A stretch of 7,438 bases of DNA from RGIG7378 sp964500525 (GCA_964500525.1 CAZCOE010000040.1:1-7438); one strand, 5' to 3'; counted from the stretch's first letter, positions 1-6,752 are shown. Notes: generated from the sequence alone by a model not told the origin. Numbers and translations are program-made.

Positions 1-107
1 ATGGGGACCAGAACTTTTCACCCATCACCATTCACTATTCACTGATATATTCGATCACTGGAACATGGTCTCCACAACTCTTCACTCATCACTCTACACT
101 ATTCACT

Positions 108-133
108 GCGAAGCAAAGCACAGCTTGCTTCGC
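108..133. repeat. Hairpin in repeat spacer (GCGAAGCAA/TTGCTTCGC)
   Basis: The arms at 108-116 and 125-133 are a perfect 9-base inverted repeat. The stem can extend inward by a GC pair if one A is bulged, leaving an ACA loop. No T-tract follows on either strand, so it is not a standard intrinsic terminator. It sits between repeat copies 2 and 3 and shares its arm core with the hairpin at 185-213. Confidence 0.7.
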
Positions 134-184
134 CGGGGAACATGGAGACCAGAACTATTCACTCATCACCATTCACTATTCACT

Positions 185-213
185 GGCGAAGCGCAGCGAA
201 GCCTCGCTTCGCC
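185..213. repeat. Hairpin in repeat spacer (GGCGAAGCG/CGCTTCGCC)
   Basis: The arms at 185-193 and 205-213 are a perfect 9-base inverted repeat around an 11-base loop, and the loop itself carries another GCGAAGC. It lies 9 bases past the stop codon of the MATE gene in the direction of transcription. It could therefore slow or end transcription or protect the mRNA 3' end, but there is no T-tract. A related GCTTCGCC stretch at 238-245 lies inside the last codons of that gene. Confidence 0.65.
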
Positions 214-221
214 TACACTAT

Positions 222-1619
222 TCACTGGATTGCCCCGCTTCGCCTAGTTTCACCTTCTTTCTCATTCAGCTTTTTGAGGGCCTTGCGGAACTGGATATAG
301 AACAAAATGGCGGTAAACGTTACTGCAATAATGTCCGCTACAGGTTCAGCCATATACACACCCTTGGCCGGATCGGTGATAATATGGGGCAGGATGTAGA
401 TAAGTGGAATCAAAAGGACGAATTTCCGCACCACGGCAACGATAATGGAGCAGGGCGCATTTCCAATGGAAACGAAGGTGAGCTGTGCGGAAATCTGGAT
501 TCCAAAGGCAAACAATGCGCCACAGTAAATCCGCAGTGCAGGTACCGCATAATCCAGCAACTGGGCATCGGGAGAGAAAATTCCTGCAAACATCCTGGGA
601 GCGGCCATTATTGCTGCAAACAGCACAACGGAGTAGGTTAAGCATATTTTTAACAGGAGGAGAAAAGTCTTCTTTACACGTTCCGCGTTTCCGGCTCCAT
701 AGTTATAGCTGGATATCGGCTGGGCTCCCTGTCCGATTCCCTGCAGAGGGAGCATTGCAAACTGCATAATGCTGGTGCAGATCGTCATGGCACCTACAGC
801 AATATCGCCCCCATATTTCAGCAATGATGAATTGAAGCATACTGCTATTACACTCTCACTTGCCTGCATGATGAATGTGGAGAGGCCAAGGAGCACACAG
901 GGAACAATCACCTTGGCTCTGAGAGGAAGATACTCCTTTTTCAGACGTAGACGGGTCTTCTTCCCCATAAGGAACATAATGCACCAGCAGCAGGACAGTG
1001 CCTGTGAAATAATGGTGGCAAGGGCCGCTCCGCGGACTCCCAGACCAAGGCCGTAGATAAATATAGGATCGAGAATAATATTGCACACAGCGCCAATCAA
1101 TACAGTGAGCATACCGGTTTTGGCAAACCCCTGGGCTGTAATGAACATATTCATGCCCAGGGTCATTTGTACAAAGAATGTGCCCATAGCATAGATGTTC
1201 ATATATGGAACAGCGTACTCAATGGTTTTATCGCTGGCGCCAAAGATCAAAAGCAGTCTCCGATTGAATATGAGCAGCACTGCTGTGAGTACAACAGATA
1301 CGATTGCCAGCAGAGAAAAGCAGTTTCCCAGAATGTTCTCCGCTGTTTCATAATCCTTTTTCCCCATGTGGATGGACGCTCTGGGTGCACCTCCGGAGCT
1401 TACCAACGCAGCAAAAGCAGACACTATCATAATTACGGGCAGACATACGCCTACCCCGGTCAGTGCAAGGGAGCCATTACCCGGCATATGACCTATGTAA
1501 ATCCGGTCCACAATGTTGTACAGCATATTGATAAGCTGGGCGGCCACTGTGGGAACAGCCAGCTTAATCAGCAGTTTGTGGATAGGTTCTGTGCCTAGAA
1601 ATCCTCTGTCGTCTGTCAT
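222..1619 (-). CDS. MATE-family multidrug efflux transporter (MepA-like)
   Basis: This is a 465-residue inner-membrane antiporter of the multidrug and toxic compound extrusion family, expected to export cationic drugs in exchange for Na+ or H+. The length fits the usual 440-480. The two-lobe pattern of hydrophobic helices runs throughout. Family-like stretches include MLYNIVDRIYIG near residues 32-43, CNIILDPIFIYGLGLGVRGAAL at about 179-200 (a hallmark of the MepA-like branch), and GIGQGAQPISSYNYGAGN at 294-311 in the second lobe. The ATG at 1617-1619 overlaps the TGA of the upstream MarR gene (ATGA), and GGAGG at 1627-1631 lies seven bases before it, so the two are translationally coupled. 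The last ten or so residues (ETRRSGAIQ) are encoded by GC-rich hairpin-like sequence, and the stop lies in a repeat copy, so the original C-terminus may have been altered by repeat insertion. The drug range cannot be told from sequence. Confidence 0.93.
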   Translation of the reverse strand: MTDDRGFLGTEPIHKLLIKLAVPTVAAQLINMLYNIVDRIYIGHMPGNGSLALTGVGVCLPVIMIVSAFAALVSSGGAPRASIHMGKKDYETAENILGNCFSLLAIVSVVLTAVLLIFNRRLLLIFGASDKTIEYAVPYMNIYAMGTFFVQMTLGMNMFITAQGFAKTGMLTVLIGAVCNIILDPIFIYGLGLGVRGAALATIISQALSCCWCIMFLMGKKTRLRLKKEYLPLRAKVIVPCVLLGLSTFIMQASESVIAVCFNSSLLKYGGDIAVGAMTICTSIMQFAMLPLQGIGQGAQPISSYNYGAGNAERVKKTFLLLLKICLTYSVVLFAAIMAAPRMFAGIFSPDAQLLDYAVPALRIYCGALFAFGIQISAQLTFVSIGNAPCSIIVAVVRKFVLLIPLIYILPHIITDPAKGVYMAEPVADIIAVTFTAILFYIQFRKALKKLNEKEGETRRSGAIQ

Positions 1620-2050
1620 TTTCTATCCTCCATAAGGGCAAATTGGATGTTTTCATTCATTGTCTTAAGACCACTGATCATTTTCTCTCTCTGTTCTTCG
1701 GAAATTCCCCGGAATAATTTCCGGAAAAACTGATCTTGTACTGCCTTTCCCTTTTGGATAATGTCCTTGCTTTTTTCGCAAAGGACCAGGTGGTGGCTGC
1801 GATGATTGCCATTTCTTTGCTCTTTACGCACCAATCCCTTTTCCTCAAGAGAACGGACTGATGTGGATACATGGGATTTTGCAAGATGGCGGTTCCTCAC
1901 GATTTCAGCAGCTGTGTCGTATTCGGGATTATTGGATAGAAACATCAGAATTGTCAATTCCATAGAGCTTAGGGCAAACTCATCGCAGATTGGAGAAAGC
2001 ATTCGCTGATATAGCTCCAGCACAGATGAGAGGAAATCGAAGTAATTCAT
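1616..2050 (-). CDS. MarR-family transcriptional regulator
   Basis: A 144-residue winged-helix regulator, typical of MarR length. It has an N-terminal dimerisation helix (about 1-20), a helix-turn-helix around residues 45-70 (AAEIVRNRHLAKSHVSTSVRSLEEKGLV), and a wing with RKEQRNGNHRSHHLVL at 75-90. A C-terminal helical region (about 95-140) completes the dimer interface. I chose the ATG at 2048-2050 because AAAGGAGG lies at 2056-2063, and because the family fold begins exactly there. A longer in-frame reading to 2200 would run through the promoter and start inside a terminator. It is co-transcribed with, and overlaps by four bases, the MATE pump gene. By analogy with mepRA of Staphylococcus it probably represses its own operon until a ligand binds. 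Palindromes over its promoter support this. Confidence 0.93.
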   Translation of the reverse strand: MNYFDFLSSVLELYQRMLSPICDEFALSSMELTILMFLSNNPEYDTAAEIVRNRHLAKSHVSTSVRSLEEKGLVRKEQRNGNHRSHHLVLCEKSKDIIQKGKAVQDQFFRKLFRGISEEQREKMISGLKTMNENIQFALMEDRK

Positions 2051-2063
2051 AGAAGCCTCCTTT

Positions 2064-2093
2064 GTTCTAATTTTAACTGTTCGTTTTAGAACA
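2064..2093 (-). promoter_or_regulatory. Candidate MarR operator at promoter/+1
   Basis: TGTTC-GTTTTA-GAACA at 2078-2093 is a 16-base palindrome, about the size bound by MarR dimers. A second TGTTC lies 15 bases away (2063-2067), and GTTCTAA (2064-2070) pairs with TTAGAAC (2086-2092) as a longer 7-base inverted repeat. The site abuts the -10 element and covers the expected transcription start, where a bound repressor would block initiation. That the neighbouring MarR protein binds it is inference. Confidence 0.5.
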
Positions 2094-2121
2094 TTATGAC
2101 ATGAGGTTCCTATCTTTGCAA
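2093..2121 (-). promoter_or_regulatory. Promoter of the marR-MATE operon
   Basis: On the minus strand, a TTGCAA -35 box (2116-2121) is followed by exactly 17 bases and a CATAAT -10 box (2093-2098, five of six consensus bases). Transcription would begin near 2086, giving a leader of roughly 35 bases before the regulator's start codon. The -35 box lies in a separate palindrome, CTATCT-TTGCA-AGATAG (2110-2126), which could be a second operator. Confidence 0.6.
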
Positions 2122-2184
2122 GATAGATTTCACCGGATGTAAGGAGGCGAATTGTCTCCCCTACTACCATGACAAATGTGCATA

Positions 2185-2212
2185 TAAAAAGCGCCTCCAC
2201 TTTGGGAGACGC
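2185..2212 (-). terminator. Intrinsic terminator of the kinase-lipoprotein operon
   Basis: Read on the minus strand, GCGTCTCC (2212-2205) pairs with GGAGGCGC (2198-2191) across a 6-base loop. This gives eight pairs including one G-U, followed at once by TTTTTATA. On the plus strand the G-U becomes a C-A mismatch and no T-tract follows, so the terminator works in the minus direction. It lies about 80 bases past the lipoprotein stop codon and separates that operon from the marR promoter. Confidence 0.85.
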
Positions 2213-2292
2213 TGCTTCAATTTAGTTAGTTTACATCTGATACCGGCTCAATAGGGTTACATTTTCGCCTGATAGGAGATATTTGCCTGTCC

Positions 2293-4137
2293 CTATCTGC
2301 ACAGCTTTGCCGGAGCAGTGAGGGTCTTGCCCGTCATATATTCCAGATATGCTTCCTTTATCGTAACTCCTGTATCTTCCCCACCGGGGTACCTTTCCCC
2401 ATCATAGTCCACGGAGGACATAATCACCTGATATCGGCCCTCTGTCTCTACTTTTCTGCCGTCGGAGAGGACAGCGGATACAATCTTTCCCTCCTCCACA
2501 ACTGCGTCCATACCCGACCAGTAGTAATCAAATACCGCAGTTTTATCTCCAAAGGTGCAGGTTCTGCCGCTATTTATCAGGCTGAACAGTTCCTCTCCGG
2601 TAAGGGACAGCTTTACAAGAGTTTTTGATGTGTTGCCGGGAATGGTTGTATCATAGTTCTCGTGGTACAGTTCGCCTGCATATAGCCTGCCGCTTACACC
2701 TCCTGCATTAGGTACTCCGTCGATTGCTCCTCCATCGGATACAATTGCAACATCCCCACCTGCATTCAACATTAAATCGGCCATGAGCTGGACCGTCTGG
2801 AGGTGAGTAAGATCCTCGGGGACCGTTGCCACGTGAATACTTGCGTCATTCTTGCCTATCATCTGCTTATGAAGAATGTCAATCTTTTCAGCAAGTTTGT
2901 CAAGACTACCGCTATTGAAAATCTCATTCTTTACTATGGTTCCTGCCTCTACCCATACATCCTCGTAGCCTTCCAGAATATAGGGAGCTGCTGAGCCGGA
3001 TCCAAAAACATCCCATACATCCTTGTAGGGCGGGAATTCCTCGGAGGGAGCACTGCCGGCCAGGGGAGAAATATCGGTTACTGTGGAGTGCAGTGATTTC
3101 TGTCCTTCCTCAGTAGAGAGATATTCCATAATCTGCAGCACTGCCTCCAATTTTTTCTCATTACCCGGCTCGGCCAGCTTCTTGCTGATACCGATGTTGT
3201 TTACGGCTATATTCAGGAACTGCCGGTCAGGTGAATTTCCAAGGTAAGGCAGCCCACCAATTTCGTCATTGCATTCCTTGATGCCATTTACAAGGTAGGG
3301 GAATCCGCCAACCATAAATGACATTGCTGCCTGGCGGCTGAGAAGTTTATCCGTGACGTCGTTGTTTTTAGAATTCTTATCAGAGGCGTCAAAGGCGCCT
3401 GCGTCGATGAGCTGCTGGAAACTGTCTATGGTTTCTCCGAAACCCTCCTCAAAAGAAGCCTTCCCTGCCACAAATTTCTCCTGCCATAACATACCGTCAC
3501 GGGTGCCAAGGAAACCGCATTGTGCTATGGCGCCCATAATCCGCCAATATGTCCCGGCCATAGAACCGGCGTGGGTAATTGGAATCAGCCCCGGTTCCTC
3601 TTCACGTATCTGCCTGCACAGGGAGACAAGATCGCTGAGTGTCTCGGGAACCTTCCAGCCGTGTTCCCGGAACAGCGTCTTGTTGTACATCATGCTTATG
3701 ATGGAATAGTTGGCTGGAACCATATACACAGCACCTTCCACGTCCCTCTGATTGATCAGGGAAACATTGTAGTTGTCCAGAAAACTATATCCTGACAGAT
3801 CCAGCAAATAATTCTTCTGGAATTCCTCCGAGGGCATGGCACTGAAGTATATAATATCCGCAGGCTCGCTTCCCGACATCTTCTGATTAATGTAGCCCGT
3901 AGGGTTTGAACCGCTGAAATACTCAATGTTAAGAGCCATGTTCGGTGCGCTTGTCATGACTGCCTTTGTAAAATTCCGGAAGTAATTGTTGTTGACTTCC
4001 AGAAGATTCAGAGTGATTTTCTCGTCCTCCCCTATGGTCTCAGATGTTTTCTCTCCATTGCAGGCTGTAATTGATGCCAGCATTGCGATGCAGAGAATCA
4101 CCACCACCATTTTTTTGAAAATTCCCGTGGTCTTCAT
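2293..4137 (-). CDS. Lipoprotein: family 1 solute-binding protein fused to 5'-nucleotidase C-terminal domain
   Basis: This 614-residue protein has a lipoprotein signal peptide: a KK start, a hydrophobic run at 10-24, and lipobox ITAC with the lipidated Cys26. Residues about 40-425 look like a family 1 extracellular solute-binding protein, with ADIIYFSA near 93, MYNKTLFREHGW at 150-161, and ISPLAGSAP near 356-364. That part alone is the length of a whole binding protein. Residues about 433-612 match the 5'-nucleotidase C-terminal (substrate-specificity) domain: QLMADLML, GDVAIVSDGGAIDG (461-474), GNTSKTLVKLSLTGEEL (501-517), then WSGMDAVVEEGKIVSAVL (540-557). The catalytic metallophosphatase domain is absent. 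The usual NGGGIR motif reads SDGGAID, so ligand contacts may differ. The ATG overlaps the kinase TGA (ATGA), and GGAG lies eight bases upstream within the kinase codons. No permease or ATPase lies nearby, which argues for a sensory rather than transport role. The domain calls are by eye; the ligand is unknown. Confidence 0.88.
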   Translation of the reverse strand: MKTTGIFKKMVVVILCIAMLASITACNGEKTSETIGEDEKITLNLLEVNNNYFRNFTKAVMTSAPNMALNIEYFSGSNPTGYINQKMSGSEPADIIYFSAMPSEEFQKNYLLDLSGYSFLDNYNVSLINQRDVEGAVYMVPANYSIISMMYNKTLFREHGWKVPETLSDLVSLCRQIREEEPGLIPITHAGSMAGTYWRIMGAIAQCGFLGTRDGMLWQEKFVAGKASFEEGFGETIDSFQQLIDAGAFDASDKNSKNNDVTDKLLSRQAAMSFMVGGFPYLVNGIKECNDEIGGLPYLGNSPDRQFLNIAVNNIGISKKLAEPGNEKKLEAVLQIMEYLSTEEGQKSLHSTVTDISPLAGSAPSEEFPPYKDVWDVFGSGSAAPYILEGYEDVWVEAGTIVKNEIFNSGSLDKLAEKIDILHKQMIGKNDASIHVATVPEDLTHLQTVQLMADLMLNAGGDVAIVSDGGAIDGVPNAGGVSGRLYAGELYHENYDTTIPGNTSKTLVKLSLTGEELFSLINSGRTCTFGDKTAVFDYYWSGMDAVVEEGKIVSAVLSDGRKVETEGRYQVIMSSVDYDGERYPGGEDTGVTIKEAYLEYMTGKTLTAPAKLCR

Positions 4138-6419
4138 ATGATTTTCTCCTGAAGATTGTCTATTTTTGTCATATTGTTTTTACGATGATACGGCTCTTCC
4201 AGGGTACGGTAGAGCAGATTTGTATCAATAGGCTTGGCTATGTGGCCATTCATTCCGGCTTCACGGGCGTTGCGCACGTCCTCGTCATAGGCATTGGCTG
4301 TCATAGCGATAATGGGAATAGTCTTAGCGTCCGGATGTTCCAGTGCACGGATAGCCCTGGCGGCGTCAAGGCCGTTCATAACAGGCATCATAATGTCCAT
4401 CAATATTACATCAAAGCTGCCCTTTTCGCTGTTTTCGAATGTTTCCACAGCCAGTGCACCATTTTCCACACAGGTGACCTTGATGCCAACCTCCTCCAGC
4501 ATGAACCTGGCGATTTCCATGTTGAGCTCGTTGTCCTCCACCAGCATAACCCGCATTCCCTCCAGATTGTGCCGGCTCTCATCCGATTCCCGGGCGGCAT
4601 TATCAGCCTGAAGGTCAATATCAAAGCCCAGGTCCAGGATAAATTTGCTTCCCTCGTTAAGCCGGCTCTCTACGGTAATGGTTCCACCCATCATGTCCAC
4701 AAATTGTTTGGTTATGGCCATGCCCAGACCGGTTCCCTTGTAGTTTGTACGGTTTCCACTATCCTCCTGAGAAAAAGGTTCCCATATCTGCTTCAGGAAA
4801 TCCGTCTTCATACCGATTCCGTTATCCTCCACTTCAAAGTGGTAGTGGGCCCTCCCGCCGTCGCATCCGGTTTCCTCTGCCCGGAAGATGATCTTGCCTC
4901 CGTCAGGAGTAAACTTCACCGCATTACCCAATATATTTATGAGTATCTGCCGCAGGTGCAGCTCGTCTCCAATTAGGTTGGGGTGGGCAAAGCTGCCAAA
5001 TTCCCGGATAAACTCAACCTTGCGTTTGAGCAGCTGACCGCCGATGATAGATGAGCATTCGTCCAAGGCGGCATTCATGTTCATAGGTGCGGAGCTCATG
5101 GTTACCTTGCCGCTCTCGATACGTCCCATGTCAAGCACGTCATTTATCAGGGACAGCAGATGCTGTGAGGAATTGTTGATCTTGCCCAGACAGTCCGTCA
5201 CACGTTGTGGATCTGTTACGTTTTTCAGGGCAATATCCGTCATGCCCATAATGCCATTAATGGGAGTCCGTATATCGTGGGACATATGGGAGAGAAATTC
5301 GCTCTTTGCTCTGTTTGCGTTCTGCGCCTCCTCTGCTGCCTCCTTCAGAATACGGTTGGACTCCTCCTTTTGCTCCATAAGCCTGCGGTTGCGGTTATCG
5401 GTCAGGTAGAACACCAGTGCAGAGAAGTCGAGAATCAACAGTGCCCCCAGAAAAGCGAAGAATTGGCGAGTACTGACAAGCATATGGTCAGCGCTGTCGC
5501 TAAGGACAGCTGTGGGGACAAACATCATGGTGTTCCACCCCTCTGTACCTACCTTGTGGCAGGAAACGAAGTACTCCACACCGTCGCAGCGGAATTCCAG
5601 TACATTTGGCTTAAGATTATTAATGGATGTCCTGAAGTCCTCCAGTCCTCCTCCGTGGATAAACTCCACGTCCTCCAGGGCATTGACGATGTTGTACGCC
5701 TTGAACCTGCTGTCGGCTCCATCGGGAACAAATAGTGCCCTTCCGTCATGGTTTACGATGTATGTATAGTTGCCGCTGCCAAAGGTATCAATGGAGAAAC
5801 CTTCGTTTAATATATTGATGTTCACCGCCATCATTACATAGGCGATGGATTTTCCTGTGGGCTCCAGCACCAGCTTTTCAGGCAGCTGTTTTATAAAACA
5901 AATGTAGGTCAGGGAGCTGTTCTGATAAGGCAAGGTTGTAATCACTTCCTGGGTGGTGCTTTGGCTCTTGATAATCATGGGAAGCTCTGTCCAATAGCCC
6001 TGATTTCCATCCGAGGTATAGTAGCGGAAATCGTCATCCAGCAGCAGAAAGATACTCCCTTCTGAGGAATGGAAACGGCTCATATCCTGCAGCAGCTGCA
6101 TCAGCTCCTCCTCAGTCTTTTCCTTGGCGCCATCCATGAAGATAAATTGCTCAAGGGTGTTGACGCTGTCCCAGGACCGGGCAATGGTGATATCAAAAAT
6201 ATCAGCCACCTTTTCAGTGATTTCCTGAAGGTATCTGCTTCTCTCGTCAAACAGCTGGTTATCCAGCTCTATATAGTAGGATCTGACCATAACGATTATC
6301 AGCACAATGGAAATCAGCAGCAAAGCTGTAATAAAGATACCACGCACCGGTGGTTTTCTGTGCTTCACCAGATTCTCGCCGCCTATATTCTGATTATGTA
6401 CAGCTTTCTTTATGAACAT
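4134..6419 (-). CDS. Membrane hybrid sensor histidine kinase with C-terminal receiver
   Basis: In this 761-residue protein, a transmembrane segment (about 26-46) and a second (about 320-339) flank a roughly 270-residue external sensor with Cache-like character (NYTYIVNHDGRALF at 217-230). A helical linker (about 343-372) leads to HisKA with the phospho-acceptor His381 in SHMSHDIRTP. The ATPase domain has its N box at NILGNAVKF (Asn499), a G1 box DNGIGM (532-537), the F-box-like WEPFSQED (547-553), and a G2 box GTGLGMAI (562-569). The receiver (about 622-740) keeps the acidic pair E628-D629, phospho-acceptor Asp675, Thr707 and Lys729. All catalytic residues appear intact. There is no HAMP, HPt or DNA-binding domain; the chain ends with a short tail after the receiver. 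AGAGGA six bases before the ATG supports this start. The 3' end overlaps the lipoprotein gene by four bases, so the two are co-translated and probably act together at the membrane. Confidence 0.95.
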   Translation of the reverse strand: MFIKKAVHNQNIGGENLVKHRKPPVRGIFITALLLISIVLIIVMVRSYYIELDNQLFDERSRYLQEITEKVADIFDITIARSWDSVNTLEQFIFMDGAKEKTEEELMQLLQDMSRFHSSEGSIFLLLDDDFRYYTSDGNQGYWTELPMIIKSQSTTQEVITTLPYQNSSLTYICFIKQLPEKLVLEPTGKSIAYVMMAVNINILNEGFSIDTFGSGNYTYIVNHDGRALFVPDGADSRFKAYNIVNALEDVEFIHGGGLEDFRTSINNLKPNVLEFRCDGVEYFVSCHKVGTEGWNTMMFVPTAVLSDSADHMLVSTRQFFAFLGALLILDFSALVFYLTDNRNRRLMEQKEESNRILKEAAEEAQNANRAKSEFLSHMSHDIRTPINGIMGMTDIALKNVTDPQRVTDCLGKINNSSQHLLSLINDVLDMGRIESGKVTMSSAPMNMNAALDECSSIIGGQLLKRKVEFIREFGSFAHPNLIGDELHLRQILINILGNAVKFTPDGGKIIFRAEETGCDGGRAHYHFEVEDNGIGMKTDFLKQIWEPFSQEDSGNRTNYKGTGLGMAITKQFVDMMGGTITVESRLNEGSKFILDLGFDIDLQADNAARESDESRHNLEGMRVMLVEDNELNMEIARFMLEEVGIKVTCVENGALAVETFENSEKGSFDVILMDIMMPVMNGLDAARAIRALEHPDAKTIPIIAMTANAYDEDVRNAREAGMNGHIAKPIDTNLLYRTLEEPYHRKNNMTKIDNLQEKII

Positions 6420-6425
6420 TTCATA

Positions 6426-6431
6426 TCCTCT
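6426..6431 (-). promoter_or_regulatory. Ribosome binding site of the hybrid kinase
   Basis: AGAGGA on the minus strand lies six bases before the ATG at 6417-6419, which fixes the kinase start. Another ATG overlaps this region in a different frame (ATGAAATG) but leads nowhere. Confidence 0.65.
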
Positions 6432-6532
6432 TTCCCTCTGGTAATGGTTTAAAACATGAACGCACAGTTGACGTGGTAAAAGCCCGTCGGTGAAGACTCT
6501 CTGCGTGGTGGATCATATACATAATCCCTTAT

Positions 6533-6561
6533 ATTATAACAAAAAATGGAAATTATTACAT
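6533..6561 (-). promoter_or_regulatory. Candidate promoter of the kinase-lipoprotein operon
   Basis: A perfect TATAAT -10 box lies at 6533-6538 on the minus strand in a very AT-rich stretch. At 17 bases upstream the -35 position reads ATGTAA (6556-6561), only three of six consensus bases. This would give a leader of about 105 bases. A good -10 with a poor -35 often goes with activator dependence, and a direct repeat lies just upstream (6573-6593). No riboswitch or leader hairpin is evident between the start site and the gene. Confidence 0.45.
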
Positions 6562-6572
6562 ACAAATGAAAT

Positions 6573-6671
6573 ATGTTGCCGGAATATTACAGCGCAGTAA
6601 ATCCCCAGAGTAAATTCCAGAGTGAAAAATGAAGTGGAACTTAACATGAGATATTGCCGGAATGTTACAGC
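6573..6671. repeat. Pair of 21-base direct repeats upstream of the kinase promoter
   Basis: The copies at 6573-6593 and 6651-6671 share the pattern AT(R)TTGCCGGAAT(R)TTACAGC and differ at only two of 21 positions, with starts 78 bases apart. A weaker third copy (ATGTGGCCGGAAGG) begins at 6673. Relative to the proposed transcription start near 6526, the near copy sits about 47-67 bases upstream and the far copy about 125-145, both in the same orientation. They could be binding sites for a regulator of the kinase operon, or a remnant of duplication. Confidence 0.55.
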
Positions 6672-6691
6672 AATGTGGCCGGAAGGCATTC

Positions 6692-6727
6692 AAAAAAAGT
6701 CACCTCTGTCCCCTGGGCAAAAGTGAC
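6692..6727 (-). terminator. Strong hairpin with T-tract (probable terminator)
   Basis: On the minus strand, GTCACTTTTG pairs with CAGAGGTGAC as ten pairs, including two G-U. The stem continues past one bulged A by two G-C pairs, leaving a 4-base loop. TTTTTTT follows directly (6698-6692). This is the form of an intrinsic terminator for leftward transcription, and it could end the lipoprotein transcript whose stop is about 340 bases upstream. The phrase GGGGACAGAGGTGAC also recalls palindromic intergenic repeats seen in clostridial genomes, but that is memory and not checked. Confidence 0.6.
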
Positions 6728-6752
6728 TATTGATGCGAAAAAGCAATATGAT

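Larger units (their letters stand above)
1..228. repeat. Array of 44-base intergenic repeats with hairpin spacers
   Basis: Three full copies of a 44-base unit lie at 1-44, 65-108 and 142-185, with a truncated fourth copy (its last 14-15 bases) at 214-228. Each full copy opens with ATGG and closes with CACTATTCACTG. By eye, copies 1 and 3 differ at three positions, and copy 2 differs from copy 3 at about eight. Copies 2 and 3 are both preceded by GGAAC. The spacers are 20, 33 and 28 bases and differ from one another, which does not fit CRISPR. Spacers 2 and 3 form GC-rich hairpins built on GCGAAGC/GCTTCGC. The array probably continues beyond the left edge, because copy 1 starts at base 1. No coding capacity or known insertion-sequence end is visible. 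The function is unknown; it may be a dispersed intergenic repeat family. Confidence 0.85.

Noticed and set aside
1..228. CRISPR array
   Set aside because: Repeats are 44 bases with up to eight differences, spacers vary from 20 to 33 bases and are themselves hairpins with shared cores, and no cas gene is nearby.
2051..2200. A 50-residue N-terminal extension of the MarR protein starting at 2200
   Set aside because: It begins inside the terminator stem, runs through the promoter and has no ribosome binding site, whereas the ATG at 2050 has AAAGGAGG and starts the MarR fold.
4134..4200. HPt domain after the kinase receiver
   Set aside because: Only about 20 residues follow the receiver and no HPt helix motif is present.
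4185..4976. A 263-codon open frame on the plus strand
   Set aside because: It lies antisense to the intact receiver and ATPase domains of the kinase, has no recognisable product, and its composition (many His and Cys) is typical of a shadow frame.
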